Below are positions 17,038 to 26,333 of a DNA stretch of 64,000 nucleotides, one piece after another. This DNA comes from Bacteroides intestinalis (GTDB lineage Bacteria > Bacteroidota > Bacteroidia > Bacteroidales > Bacteroidaceae), in contig NZ_QRZF01000004.1 of NCBI RefSeq assembly GCF_003464595.1, positions 124,001 through 188,000 of the forward strand, in the 5' to 3' direction. The position numbers and the translations under genes were made by a program. The notes beneath the pieces are model-generated. The model did not search any database. It worked only from the letters and a program-made list of their open reading frames with translations, and was not told the DNA's origin. The first letter of the stretch is position 1, and every line of letters starts with the position of its first letter.

Positions 17038-18426
17038 ATGAAGCGATATGACGCAATAATAATAGGATTTGGCAAAGGTGGGAAATTACTGGCAGCCGAA
17101 TTAGCCAACCGCAACTGGAAAGTGGCGGTTATAGAACGTTCCCCTGAAATGTATGGTGGAACTTGTATAAACGTAGGATGTATCCCTACTAAAACCATGA
17201 TACACGAAGCAGAGTTTGCTGAACGTATCTATCAGGACGACTATATAAAACAATCCAAGTTATATTCCCTTGCCCTGAAACGCAAAGATAAGTTGGTCAC
17301 GTTCCTACGGGAGAAGAATGTCGAGAATCTGACAGGTAACCCTAATATCACATTGTATGACGGAACCGCTTCTTTTGTATGCGAAGATACGGTGAAAGTA
17401 ACTCTTACACCCGGAAAGGATGAAGAGTCTTTCGAACTGGAAGGAAAAGAAATATTTATCAATACCGGTTCTACACCTATCCTGCCGGATATAGACGGAT
17501 TAAGAGATAGTAAATATGTATATACCAGTGATACACTGCTTCATGCAGATGTTCTTCCCCAACATTTACTAATCATAGGCAGTGGTGCCATCGGACTGGA
17601 ATTCGCAACCATGTATGCCGGATTCGGCAGTAAGGTCACTATCCTGGAAGCCGGTAAACGTTTTCTGCCGAAAGCAGACCGGGAGATTGCCGAATACATG
17701 CAGGAAAGTTTAAAAAGGAAAAATATAGAGATACGCCTGAATGCCCGTGTGCAGTCATTGCATGATACAGCAGACGGTATTACAGCCGCCTATACGGATG
17801 CCTCGGACGGTACACCCTATTTTCTGGAAGGAGATGCCCTGCTCATTGCAACAGGCCGTAAACCGATGATGGATGATCTGCATCTGGAAAAAGCCAGAGT
17901 GCAAATCAATGCACAGGGAGCAATAGTTGTAAATGAACAATTACGCACTACTGTACCACATATCTGGGCTTTGGGAGATGTGAGAGGTGGAGAAATGTAT
18001 GATTACCTTTCCATCGATGACTCCCGCATTATCCTGAACCATTTATTCGGTAACAAGGAACGCTCTATCGACGACCGCAATCCTGTGCCTTACGCCATCT
18101 TCACAGATCCCCCGATGGCACATATCGGTCTGACAGAGGAAGATGCTGTGAAACGGGGTTATCCCATCAAGATTTCACGTTTGCCAGCCTCAGCTATTCC
18201 GCGGGCACGTACTTTGCAGAATATGGATGGAATGCTAAAAGCTATCGTAAATACGGATACAGAGAAAATTCTGGGCTGTTCCCTTTTCTGTATAAATGCA
18301 CCGGAGCTTATCAATCTGGTAGCATTTGCCATAAAGACCGGACAGAAATCTTCTGCTTTACGTAACTTTATATTCACCCATCCCAGTATGAGTGAAGGTT
18401 TAAATGGATTATTCAAGGCTTTTTAA
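17038..18426 (+). CDS. Pyridine nucleotide-disulfide oxidoreductase, RclA-like
   Basis: FAD-dependent class I disulfide oxidoreductase. The N-terminal FAD motif is IIIGFGKGGKLLAAELANR. The redox-active Cys pair is in GGTCINVGCIPTK (residues ~39-51). The second nucleotide-binding motif is IIGSGAIGLEFATMYAGFG, followed by the second FAD motif IWALGDVRGG. The C-terminal dimerisation domain ends FIFTHPSMSEGLNGLF. It has no heavy-metal (HMA) domain and no lipoamide operon around it. The closest described type I know is RclA, induced by reactive chlorine and copper-linked, which fits its place just before a metal efflux operon. The start is ATG 17038. Confidence 0.8.
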   Translation: MKRYDAIIIGFGKGGKLLAAELANRNWKVAVIERSPEMYGGTCINVGCIPTKTMIHEAEFAERIYQDDYIKQSKLYSLALKRKDKLVTFLREKNVENLTGNPNITLYDGTASFVCEDTVKVTLTPGKDEESFELEGKEIFINTGSTPILPDIDGLRDSKYVYTSDTLLHADVLPQHLLIIGSGAIGLEFATMYAGFGSKVTILEAGKRFLPKADREIAEYMQESLKRKNIEIRLNARVQSLHDTADGITAAYTDASDGTPYFLEGDALLIATGRKPMMDDLHLEKARVQINAQGAIVVNEQLRTTVPHIWALGDVRGGEMYDYLSIDDSRIILNHLFGNKERSIDDRNPVPYAIFTDPPMAHIGLTEEDAVKRGYPIKISRLPASAIPRARTLQNMDGMLKAIVNTDTEKILGCSLFCINAPELINLVAFAIKTGQKSSALRNFIFTHPSMSEGLNGLFKAF

Positions 18427-18459
18427 TAACTAACATTTGGTAATTAAGTCGTTAACCTC

Positions 18460-18467
18460 TATCTTTG
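18460..18467 (+). promoter_or_regulatory. Promoter of the metal efflux operon
   Basis: Perfect -7 box TATCTTTG, with a TTTG ending at 18439 and about 20 bp between, as expected for a Bacteroides -33/-7 pair. It lies 20 bp before the start of the small His/Cys-rich gene. Confidence 0.65.
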
Positions 18468-18487
18468 TCCGCAATTAGAAAATTAAG

Positions 18488-18901
18488 ATGCAGAAGAAAC
18501 GGTATATAACATTTTTCCTAATGTTCATCAGCATGGTTATGCTGGTAGTACCGGTTATTCCTCACCACCACCACAACAACGGGTTGATATGCATGAAGAA
18601 TGATATAGCTCCCGATTGTTGCGGACAACAACACAACTCGGATAACGAACATTGCTGTTGCGATACGGGATGTGTAACGACTCATTTCTTCCAGCAAACT
18701 CCCAGTTCGGACAATGGATGGGCACATCCGGACTTTCCGCTGGTTATTACACTGTTTTCCGAACCACTCCTCAGATTATTAGTCCTGCCCGAAGAAAGCG
18801 GGCAAAGACAGGACTGCATATATCAGGAGTCACTTCATGGCACGTATCTTACACGTGCCACAGGACTTCGCGCACCTCCGTGTGTTCTTACTTTATCGTA
18901 A
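18488..18901 (+). CDS. Small His/Cys-rich membrane or secreted protein
   Basis: 137 residues. The N-terminal hydrophobic helix is followed at once by PHHHHNN, then a Cys/His cluster (CCGQQHNSDNEHCCCDTGC). The sequence suggests metal binding outside the cytoplasmic membrane. A second hydrophobic stretch (PLVITLFSEPLLRLLVL) lies near residue 95. The end carries GLRAPP, also found (SLRAPP) at the end of the small protein at 36683-37018. Both genes lead metal- or TonB-transport operons, so I infer an accessory role in metal sensing or handover. No characterised function is known to me. Confidence 0.75.
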   Translation: MQKKRYITFFLMFISMVMLVVPVIPHHHHNNGLICMKNDIAPDCCGQQHNSDNEHCCCDTGCVTTHFFQQTPSSDNGWAHPDFPLVITLFSEPLLRLLVLPEESGQRQDCIYQESLHGTYLTRATGLRAPPCVLTLS

Positions 18902-18940
18902 AGTCTGCAACTTTATTGCAGGCTTTTATCTCTAATTTTG
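18900..18940 (+). promoter_or_regulatory. Hairpin plus internal promoter before the RND adaptor
   Basis: An 11-bp hairpin (AAAGTCTGCAA 18900-18910, TTGCAGGCTTT 18916-18926, one G-U pair) begins at the stop codon of the small gene. A TAATTTTG -7 box follows at 18933-18940, 36 bp before the adaptor start. This would let the efflux genes be partly uncoupled from the small leader gene. Confidence 0.5.
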
Positions 18941-18975
18941 CACACAGATAAAAGTAAGAACATAAAAATATCATC

Positions 18976-20217
18976 ATGAAAAAAATTCTTTTTATGGGAG
19001 TCATGGGTCTATTCCTATTGGGTTCCTGCAATAGTAAATCCGGCGACGGACACGAAGGTCATAATCATGAAACAGAAAAGCATGAGCACGAAGGTTGTGA
19101 TCATGATCATGAGGGCGAAGACCACAATCACGAAGGTGACGAACACAACCACGATGGACATGACCACGGTGAAGTAGCAGCAGCCGGACATAGTGACGAA
19201 ATCATTCTGCCGCCCGCCAAGGCGCAGGCTGCCGGAGTAAAATCCAATGTTGTAGAACCGGGAATTTTCCATCAAGTTATAAAAACCAGCGGCCAGGTAA
19301 TGGCAGCACAAGGAGACGAAAGCGTTGCTGTAGCAACAGTGGCAGGTGTAGTAACTTTCCGTGGAAAAGTTATCGAGGGCATGAGTGTCAGCAAAGGTAC
19401 ACCGCTGGTTATATTGTCTTCTAAAAATATGGCGGATGGTGACCCTGTAGAACGGGCACGCATCGCTTATGAAGTATCCAAAAAAGAATACGAGCGTATG
19501 AAATCCCTTGTAGGAAATAAGATTGTTTCTGAAAAGGATTTCGCTCAGGCTGAACAAGCGTATGAGAATGCACGTATCAGCTACGAAGCCGTAGCCAAAA
19601 ACAGTTCGGCAAGCGGACAAGCCGTGGTTTCCCCCATCAGCGGATATGTAAAAAGCCTGTTAGTGAAAGAAGGCGATTACGTAGCGGTGGGACAACCGTT
19701 AGTCAGCATTACGCAAAACCGCAAATTATTCTTGCGTGCTGACGTTTCAGAGAAATATTACCAATATCTTCGTACTATCGGTTCTGCTAACTTCTGCACT
19801 CCTTACAATAATAAGGTATACACATTGAAAGACTTAGACGGACGTCTTCTCTCCTATGGCAAGGCTTCGGGCGGAGACGGTGGATATTATGTACCTGTAA
19901 CCTTTGAATTTGACAACAAAGGTGATATCATCCCCGGTTCGTTTGTAGAAATCTTCTTATTGTCTTCCCCTATAGAAAATGTAATATCCCTGCCCCATTC
20001 AGCATTGACTGAAGAGCAAGGCAGTTTCTTTGTCTACCTGCAACTGGATGAAGAAGGATATAAGAAACAACTCGTCACTCTTGGAGCCGATAACGGTGAA
20101 AGCGTACAAATTCTCTCAGGTGTAAAAGCAGGAGACCGCGTGGTAACCGAAGGAGCTTATCAGGTGAAACTGGCAAGCGCTACAAATGCGATACCGGCAC
20201 ACAGTCACGAACACTAA
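18976..20217 (+). CDS. RND efflux periplasmic adaptor, CusB/CzcB type
   Basis: Membrane-fusion protein bridging the RND pump and the outer-membrane channel. The lipoprotein signal ends LFLLGSC. Residues ~24-65 are very rich in His and acidic residues (HEGHNHETEKHEHEGCDHDH and more), a likely metal-capture segment. Then come a barrel-sandwich lipoyl half (VAGVVTFRGKVIEGMSVSKG), a helical hairpin (~150-210), the second lipoyl half (VVSPISGYVKSLLVKEGDYV) and a beta-barrel with a membrane-proximal domain ending SGVKAGDRVVTEGAYQVK. The His-rich tail suggests Zn, Cu, Ni or Co; the metal cannot be fixed from sequence. It is the second gene of a four-gene operon. Confidence 0.88.
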   Translation: MKKILFMGVMGLFLLGSCNSKSGDGHEGHNHETEKHEHEGCDHDHEGEDHNHEGDEHNHDGHDHGEVAAAGHSDEIILPPAKAQAAGVKSNVVEPGIFHQVIKTSGQVMAAQGDESVAVATVAGVVTFRGKVIEGMSVSKGTPLVILSSKNMADGDPVERARIAYEVSKKEYERMKSLVGNKIVSEKDFAQAEQAYENARISYEAVAKNSSASGQAVVSPISGYVKSLLVKEGDYVAVGQPLVSITQNRKLFLRADVSEKYYQYLRTIGSANFCTPYNNKVYTLKDLDGRLLSYGKASGGDGGYYVPVTFEFDNKGDIIPGSFVEIFLLSSPIENVISLPHSALTEEQGSFFVYLQLDEEGYKKQLVTLGADNGESVQILSGVKAGDRVVTEGAYQVKLASATNAIPAHSHEH

Positions 20218-20222
20218 AGATT

Positions 20223-20310
20223 ATGATGAATGATAAATTATGAATTATGAATTGACCGCGCCATCACGCCGTGAGGTAATTCATAATTAATAATTCATAA
20301 TTAATAATTA
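20223..20310. repeat. Heptamer-word hairpin between adaptor and RND pump
   Basis: The left arm is four and a half heptamers (ATGATGA, ATGATAA, ATTATGA, ATTATGA, ATT; 20223-20253). The core is about 24 bp and GC-rich (20254-20277). The right arm is inverted heptamers AATTCAT/AATTAAT (20278-20310). It fills nearly the whole gap inside the operon, so it is transcribed and could shift expression between adaptor and pump. Confidence 0.75.
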
Positions 20311-20316
20311 AATCAC

Positions 20317-23300
20317 ATGTTAAACAAGATTATACATTTCTCACTTCATAACCGCATCCTGGTGCTTGTGGCCTCGGTGTTGTTACTGATAGGCGGAACT
20401 TACACCGCCATGCACACGGAAGTGGACGTATTTCCAGATCTCAATGCACCTACGGTTGTCATCATGACTGAGGCAAACGGTATGGCGGCAGAAGAAGTGG
20501 AACAACTCGTCACATTTCCTGTTGAAACAGCAGTGAACGGTGCAACAGGTGTGCGCCGCGTACGTTCTTCATCTACCAATGGATTTTCAGTAGTATGGGT
20601 AGAATTCGATTGGGATACGGATATTTATCTGGCCCGACAGATTGTAAGCGAGAAGCTGGCTGTTGTAAGCGAAAGCTTACCTACCGGTGTAGGTAAACCA
20701 ACACTGGGTCCACAATCGTCCATTCTGGGCGAGATGCTGATTATCGGTCTGACTGCCGACTCTACCTCTATGCTTGACCTGCGTACAATAGCTGACTGGA
20801 CCATCCGTCCACGCTTACTCTCTACAGGCGGTGTGGCACAGGTAGCGGTACTGGGTGGTGATATAAAGGAATATCAGATACAATTAGATCCGGAACGGAT
20901 GCGGCATTACGGCGTTACGTTGAATGAGATTATGACCGTGACCCGTGAAATGAATCTGAACGCAAACGGTGGTGTGCTATATGAATATGGCAACGAATAC
21001 ATTGTACGTGGAGTACTTTCTACCGATCGGGTAGATCAACTGGCACGTGCTGTGGTACGTGGTGGAACCGCTTCGGGCAGTGCTCCTATTCTGTTGGAAG
21101 ACATTGCAGACGTACACATCGGAGCAAAATTACCCAAACTGGGTACAGCATCGGAACGGGGTAAAGCTGCCGTATTGTTGACTGTAACCAAGCAGCCGGC
21201 CACCAGCACGTTGGAATTAACGGATAAACTGGAAGCATCCCTGAAAGATTTACAGAAAAATCTGCCACCGGATGTAAAGGTCAGCACAGATATTTTCCGA
21301 CAAAGTCGCTTTATCGAAAGCTCCATCGGAAACGTACAGAAGTCCTTGTTCGAAGGAGGTATCTTCGTGGTGATTGTACTATTCCTGTTCCTTGCAAATG
21401 TACGTACAACAGTGATCTCATTGGTTACACTACCACTTTCATTGATTACTTCACTGGTGACGCTGCATTATATGGGATTCACAATCAACACAATGAGTCT
21501 CGGTGGTCTTGCCATCGCTATCGGTTCGTTAGTGGATGATGCCATTGTGGACGTGGAAAACGTATATAAACGACTCCACGAAAACAAGTTGAAACCTGTG
21601 GAAGAACGACTTTCCATATTGGAAGTGGTATTCAACGCATCGAAAGAAGTACGTATGCCTATCCTGAACTCTACGCTGATTATCGTAGTTAGTTTCGTGC
21701 CGTTATTCTTCCTCACAGGTATGGAAGGCCGCATGCTGGTTCCGCTGGGTATTGCGTTTATTGTAGCATTGGCTGCTTCTACGGTAGTGGCACTGACGGT
21801 TACACCGGTACTTTGCTCTTATCTTTTGGGAAAAGACAAGAAGAAGGAAGAGAAAGAAAGCAGTGACTCGTATGTAGCACGTAAAATGAAACAATGGTAT
21901 GGCGCTGCACTGGCTTTCGTACTGGGACATAAGAAGATTGTATTGGGCAGTACTATCGGTTTGTTCGTAGTAGCCTTGGTATGTTTCTTCACATTAGGCC
22001 GTTCGTTCCTGCCACCTTTCAACGAAGGTTCGTTTACTATCAACATATCTTCTTTGCCGGGTATCTCGCTGGAAGAAAGTGACAAGATGGGACATCGTGC
22101 AGAGGAATTGCTACTCAGTATTCCTGAAATACAAACCGTTGCCCGCAAGACCGGACGTGCCGAACTGGACGAACATGCACTTGGAGTGAATGTTTCCGAA
22201 ATAGAAGCTCCGTTCGAACTGAAAGACCGTTCACGTAGTGAAATGGTTGCTGAAGTACGTGAGAAGTTGGGTACTATCGTAGGAGCAAACATAGAAATCG
22301 GACAACCTATCAGTCATCGTATCGATGCTATGCTTAGCGGTACGAAAGCAAACATTGCTATTAAACTGTTTGGTGATGACCTGAACCGCATGTTTACTTT
22401 GGGTAATGAAATCAAAGGTGCCATCCAGGATATCCCGGGCATTGCCGACCTGAATGTGGAGCAACAAATAGAACGTCCTCAGCTTATCATTTCGCCCAAG
22501 CGGGAAATGTTGGCTAAGTTTGGTATCTCATTACCGGAATTCTCTGAGTTCGTGAATGTCTGCCTTGCAGGCGAAACCGTATCACAGGTTTACGAACAAG
22601 GCAAAAGTTTTGACCTCACTGTACGTGTACGTGATGACCTTCGCGACGAAATGGAGAAGATACGCAACTTGATGATAGATACCAGCGACGGAAAGAAAAT
22701 ACCATTGAACTACATCGCCGAAGTGCGTTCTGCAATGGGACCGAATACTATCAGCCGCGAGAACGTGAAACGTAAAATTGTGATCTCTGCCAATGTTGCC
22801 GACCGTGATTTGCGCAGTGTGGTGAATGACATTCAGGCTCGCGTGGACAAAGACATCAAGTTACCGGAAGGATATCACCTGGAATATGGCGGTCAGTTTG
22901 AAAGTGAACAGGCGGCAAGCCGCACCTTATTACTCACATCGCTGATGAGTATTGCAGTGATCTTCTTACTGCTTTATCATGAATTCCGCAGTGTCAAAGA
23001 GAGTGCAATTATACTTATCAACCTGCCATTGGCATTGATTGGTGGTGTGTTTGCCTTGCTGATGACAACCGGAGAGGTGAGTATTCCGGCTATTATCGGG
23101 TTCATTTCACTATTCGGTATCGCTACCCGAAACGGTATGCTGCTGATCAGCCACTACAATCATTTACAACAGGAAGAGGGAATGAATGTGTACGACAGCG
23201 TGATTCGTGGTTCAATGGACCGTTTGAATCCGATTCTGATGACAGCATTGTCTTCTGCTCTTGCACTTATTCCGCTGGCACTGGGAGGTGATTTGCCGGG

Positions 23301-23457
23301 TAATGAAATTCAAAGCCCGATGGCTAAAGTTATCCTTGGCGGTCTTTTAACTTCCACCTTCTTGAACGGTTTCATCATTCCGATTGTTTATCTGATGATG
23401 CACCCCCAAAAACAACCATTAACAATATCAAACAATGAAACGAATTCTTATATTTAG
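20317..23457 (+). CDS. Heavy-metal efflux RND pump, CusA/CzcA family
   Basis: Proton-driven inner-membrane pump of 1046 residues, the family's usual size. It has the RND pattern: a first membrane helix, a large periplasmic loop, six helices, a second loop and six more helices. Heavy-metal-RND hallmarks are EVDVFPDLNAPTVVIMTEANG near the start, GSLVDDAIVDVENVYKR in helix 4 (paired Asp of the proton relay) and GFISLFGIATRNGMLLISHY near the end. The first loop contains the porter domains. It overlaps the outer-membrane channel gene by 23 bp, so the two are probably translationally coupled. Metal specificity (Cu/Ag versus Zn/Co/Cd) is not certain. Confidence 0.93.
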   Translation: MLNKIIHFSLHNRILVLVASVLLLIGGTYTAMHTEVDVFPDLNAPTVVIMTEANGMAAEEVEQLVTFPVETAVNGATGVRRVRSSSTNGFSVVWVEFDWDTDIYLARQIVSEKLAVVSESLPTGVGKPTLGPQSSILGEMLIIGLTADSTSMLDLRTIADWTIRPRLLSTGGVAQVAVLGGDIKEYQIQLDPERMRHYGVTLNEIMTVTREMNLNANGGVLYEYGNEYIVRGVLSTDRVDQLARAVVRGGTASGSAPILLEDIADVHIGAKLPKLGTASERGKAAVLLTVTKQPATSTLELTDKLEASLKDLQKNLPPDVKVSTDIFRQSRFIESSIGNVQKSLFEGGIFVVIVLFLFLANVRTTVISLVTLPLSLITSLVTLHYMGFTINTMSLGGLAIAIGSLVDDAIVDVENVYKRLHENKLKPVEERLSILEVVFNASKEVRMPILNSTLIIVVSFVPLFFLTGMEGRMLVPLGIAFIVALAASTVVALTVTPVLCSYLLGKDKKKEEKESSDSYVARKMKQWYGAALAFVLGHKKIVLGSTIGLFVVALVCFFTLGRSFLPPFNEGSFTINISSLPGISLEESDKMGHRAEELLLSIPEIQTVARKTGRAELDEHALGVNVSEIEAPFELKDRSRSEMVAEVREKLGTIVGANIEIGQPISHRIDAMLSGTKANIAIKLFGDDLNRMFTLGNEIKGAIQDIPGIADLNVEQQIERPQLIISPKREMLAKFGISLPEFSEFVNVCLAGETVSQVYEQGKSFDLTVRVRDDLRDEMEKIRNLMIDTSDGKKIPLNYIAEVRSAMGPNTISRENVKRKIVISANVADRDLRSVVNDIQARVDKDIKLPEGYHLEYGGQFESEQAASRTLLLTSLMSIAVIFLLLYHEFRSVKESAIILINLPLALIGGVFALLMTTGEVSIPAIIGFISLFGIATRNGMLLISHYNHLQQEEGMNVYDSVIRGSMDRLNPILMTALSSALALIPLALGGDLPGNEIQSPMAKVILGGLLTSTFLNGFIIPIVYLMMHPQKQPLTISNNETNSYI

Positions 23458-24640
23458 TTTTATCACTTTTTTCCTATATGCGGAAATGCGTGCCCAGTCG
23501 GTCGACATAGACGAAGTGCTGCACCGCATTGAAGCGAACAATAAGGAGCTGCAGGCCAATGCGCAACTTATCACTTCACAGAAATTGGAAAACAAATCAG
23601 AGAACAATTTGCCTGATCCCACTCTCTCGTATGCCCATTTATGGGGTTCGGAAGATAAGAGTGAGACGATAGGTGAACTTGTTGTTTCCCAAAGCTTTGA
23701 TTTCCCTACCTTATATGCCACACGCGGAAAAGTAAACCGACTAAAAACCGGTGCGCTTGATGCACAGTCTGCCGCTTTCCGTCAACAATTGCTGTTGCAG
23801 GCTAAGGAGCTTTGTTTCGATATCATCATGTTACAGCATCAGCAAGTGATTCTGGATGAGCGTATGAAACAGGCTGAGGAACTCTCCGCATACTACAAGA
23901 AGCGTCTGGAAACAGGTGATGCCAATGTATTGGAAACAAACAAGATCAATCTGGAATTACTGAATGTACGTACAGAGTTCCGTGCTAATCAGACTGCACT
24001 TGATAATGCCTGGAAATCCCTCCTTGCACTCAATGGAGACCAGTCTTTGCAAGACAATGAACTGAGCAGTTTCCGCTCCATCAATGATTATCCGTTGCCG
24101 CTTCTTCCTAACAACTATGAACAGTTACGTTCGGAAGTGCTGGCAGCCGATCAGACTTTGCTGTCATTGAGTAGTGAAAGTGCTGCTGCCCGCAAACAGA
24201 TTTCTGCAAGCAAGCAAGGCTGGTTGCCTAAATTGGAACTGGGATATCGCCGTAATACTGAATCCGGTACTCCGTTCAATGGGATTGTAGTGGGTTTTTC
24301 TTTCCCACTGTTTGAGAACCGCAATAAGGTGAAGATAGCCAAAGCACAATCTCTGAATCTCGATTATCAGAAAGAGAACGCTACTTTCCAAGCTGAAGCG
24401 ACCTTAGCAAAACTGTACAGTGAAGCACAATCATTGCAAACCTCCATACAGGAATATAGGGAAGCATTCAGTTCACAACAAGATCTTGCATTGCTGAAAC
24501 AAGCCCTTACAGGTGGACAGATCAGCGTGATAGAATATTTTGTAGAAGTTTCTGTGATTTATCAAAGCAAGCAGAATCTGCTTACTTTGGAAAATCAGTA
24601 TCAGAAGGTGATGGCGCAGATATACAAGAGTAAACTGTAA
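23435..24640 (+). CDS. TolC-family outer-membrane channel, CusC/CzcC type
   Basis: Outer-membrane component of the tripartite metal efflux system. A signal peptide (LIFSFITFFLYAEMRAQ) precedes about 380 residues dominated by long helices with the internal duplication typical of the outer-membrane efflux fold: DIDEVLHRIEANNKELQANA opens the first half, and the second half begins near EQLRSEVLAADQTL. It lacks a lipobox. It starts inside the pump gene and is followed by a strong terminator. Confidence 0.88.
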   Translation: MKRILIFSFITFFLYAEMRAQSVDIDEVLHRIEANNKELQANAQLITSQKLENKSENNLPDPTLSYAHLWGSEDKSETIGELVVSQSFDFPTLYATRGKVNRLKTGALDAQSAAFRQQLLLQAKELCFDIIMLQHQQVILDERMKQAEELSAYYKKRLETGDANVLETNKINLELLNVRTEFRANQTALDNAWKSLLALNGDQSLQDNELSSFRSINDYPLPLLPNNYEQLRSEVLAADQTLLSLSSESAAARKQISASKQGWLPKLELGYRRNTESGTPFNGIVVGFSFPLFENRNKVKIAKAQSLNLDYQKENATFQAEATLAKLYSEAQSLQTSIQEYREAFSSQQDLALLKQALTGGQISVIEYFVEVSVIYQSKQNLLTLENQYQKVMAQIYKSKL

Positions 24641-24669
24641 GAATATATTCTTGCATTATAAAAGTAAAA

Positions 24670-24709
24670 CGAAGAATCAATTCCTTCAATTGTTAGAGTT
24701 GATTCTTCG
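24670..24709. terminator. Terminator, efflux operon / serpin
   Basis: Perfect 11-bp arms CGAAGAATCAA (24670-24680) and TTGATTCTTCG (24699-24709), followed by T-rich sequence. It lies between convergent genes. Confidence 0.8.
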
Positions 24710-24734
24710 CTTTCTTTATGAATAGCATAATAAA

Positions 24735-25982
24735 TTATAGTTTCGTAATCTTTCCCATAAAGAGTATGGCTCCCGTACTTTTTTCCTTAATCATAAAAGC
24801 AAAAGGACGATTCACTAAGAAGGGAATGGGAGAAGAAGGACCGACAGAATTTTCGAACATTCCTCCCACTGTAACCGCAGCGGCTTCGGTACCTTCCTCA
24901 TCTACATTTATATAAGTAAACTGTTGTAGAAGACCAATATATAACTCTGCATCGGATATATTGGTAAACTTTGCTTTATTGGGATCAAAAGCATCCTTCA
25001 TCCCCATAGTTATCATGTCCTCTTCCAGCTTTTTGTCATATTCTACTTTAAAACGAGGAAGTTTAACTTGTAACTCTTTTCCTGTCATATTCTTACTCCA
25101 CTGTTTCCAATTCTCATAATTCAGGCTGGATAAACTTTCATCCAAGATCTTATCTCCGGATGGTAACAATATCACCATACTAAAAGCTTCGTTACCATAG
25201 GGTAATTCTGCAATAGAGAAATCATCAGTCTGAGTGTAATTGAATGTTGCGGTCTGGTTCATCATAGCTACTTTCTGTTGATCGCCGTCAGTATTGGTAA
25301 AGTTCTCTTGTCCAGTAGCCGACTTATCAAACTGGCTTTTCCAGATACCTTTAAAATAAAGTGCATTAATCAGATACATACGAGCATCCACAGGCATTTC
25401 CTGAATAACCTCCTTTATACAATTATTAGTCTGATTCGCGCACCATTGGTTTATCACATCTTTGGCTGTCGGAGATGTAAAATCAAGTTCCTGTACTTGG
25501 GCATCGTACATTTTCTTATTCACATCAATAAAAGAGTCGTAAACCTTAAAACCTTCCTTTATCCAAATAGAATTGGCTATTCCGAGTTGGGTAGTATTAT
25601 CCAGATCCAATAAAACTGAAGTTAATTTTTGATTATAGTTATTCAGCTCATCAAGAGAGAAAGTAGTAGCAGGGAAGCCTAATACATCCTGCATCTCGGC
25701 AAGCGTATTATCAGTGGCCCCATTCGTAATCATGGATAAGCAAAGGGATGCACTCAATGGAGATACAAAAACATTAGGTTTCTCCTTTTCGGTACTGCAC
25801 ACCTGATAGAAGAAACGGAAAGCAAAGTCTGTACCTTTGTCCATTAAATCTTGCTCTGCACGGGTGAGATTGATGTCTTTACGTGGTTTAGGTTCAGGTT
25901 GAGAAGGGGTCTCATCATTCTGACAGGCTGCGAGGATACCGAGTAGGCTTAGCGCAACAATAGTTTTCTTTAGCATAAGCAT
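24735..25982 (-). CDS. Serpin (serine protease inhibitor), probably surface lipoprotein
   Basis: Full-length serpin of 415 residues. The signal peptide ends LAACQNDE; the acidic residues right after the lipobox Cys resemble the Bacteroidota surface-export signal. Serpin landmarks are NVFVSPLSASLCLSMITNGA, LYFKGIWKSQFD, LPYGNEAFSMVILLP and the C-terminal NRPFAFMIKEKSTGAILFMG. The reactive-loop hinge EGTEAAAVT has the small residues needed for insertion, so it should be inhibitory. Counting from the hinge Gly puts P1 near MFEN, but the loop looks about four residues long compared with antitrypsin, so P1 is uncertain. Target proteases could be host or bacterial. Confidence 0.92.
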   Translation of the reverse strand: MLMLKKTIVALSLLGILAACQNDETPSQPEPKPRKDINLTRAEQDLMDKGTDFAFRFFYQVCSTEKEKPNVFVSPLSASLCLSMITNGATDNTLAEMQDVLGFPATTFSLDELNNYNQKLTSVLLDLDNTTQLGIANSIWIKEGFKVYDSFIDVNKKMYDAQVQELDFTSPTAKDVINQWCANQTNNCIKEVIQEMPVDARMYLINALYFKGIWKSQFDKSATGQENFTNTDGDQQKVAMMNQTATFNYTQTDDFSIAELPYGNEAFSMVILLPSGDKILDESLSSLNYENWKQWSKNMTGKELQVKLPRFKVEYDKKLEEDMITMGMKDAFDPNKAKFTNISDAELYIGLLQQFTYINVDEEGTEAAAVTVGGMFENSVGPSSPIPFLVNRPFAFMIKEKSTGAILFMGKITKL

Positions 25983-26077
25983 TATAGTATTAGTTTTCTA
26001 TTAAGTTACTCTGTTAGAATAAATGCATAAATTTATGAAATACTGCATCCTATAATAAATAAAACATAAATCTTTTC

Positions 26078-26085
26078 TATCTTTG
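26078..26085 (+). promoter_or_regulatory. Promoter of the cobalamin operon
   Basis: Perfect -7 box TATCTTTG just before the riboswitch aptamer, giving a leader of about 250 nt to btuB. Confidence 0.65.
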
Positions 26086-26091
26086 CCCCTC

Positions 26092-26268
26092 GGTTTTGTT
26101 GGAGTATGCTTTTCAGTATGCTTCATGAAAAGGGAATTGGGTGTAACTCCCAAACAGTCCCGCTGCTGTGAACTCAAAGTCAAAGATTTACCAAACACCT
26201 ATGCCACTGCCGGTATTCGCACGGTGGGAAGGCGGTAAATCAGGAGTAAGTCAGAAGACCTGCAAAAC
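26092..26268 (+). ncRNA. Cobalamin riboswitch
   Basis: Classic B12 aptamer landmarks are in order: AAAAGGGAATTGGGTG (26129-26144), the AAACAGTCCCGCTGCTGTGA region ending near 26171, GCCACTG (26213-26219), GGTGGGAAGGCGG (~26222-26234) and the B12 box AGTCAGAAGACCTGC (26249-26263). Closing helix P1 is GGTTTTG (26092-26098) with CAAAACC (26262-26268). Binding of adenosyl- or other cobalamin should repress the downstream import genes. Short alternative hairpins at ~26274-26302 may be the expression platform; no strong T-run terminator is visible, so translational control is more likely. Confidence 0.93.
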
Positions 26269-26333
26269 CTATCATTCCTTATGTCTTCGAGGAAAGGACA
26301 TGAGATGTATATAGTTTTTATAGCATTTTGTTT

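Noticed and set aside
17038..18426. Mercuric reductase or dihydrolipoamide dehydrogenase
   Set aside because: No HMA domain, no mer genes and no 2-oxoacid dehydrogenase genes adjacent; the sequence pattern fits an RclA-like enzyme better.
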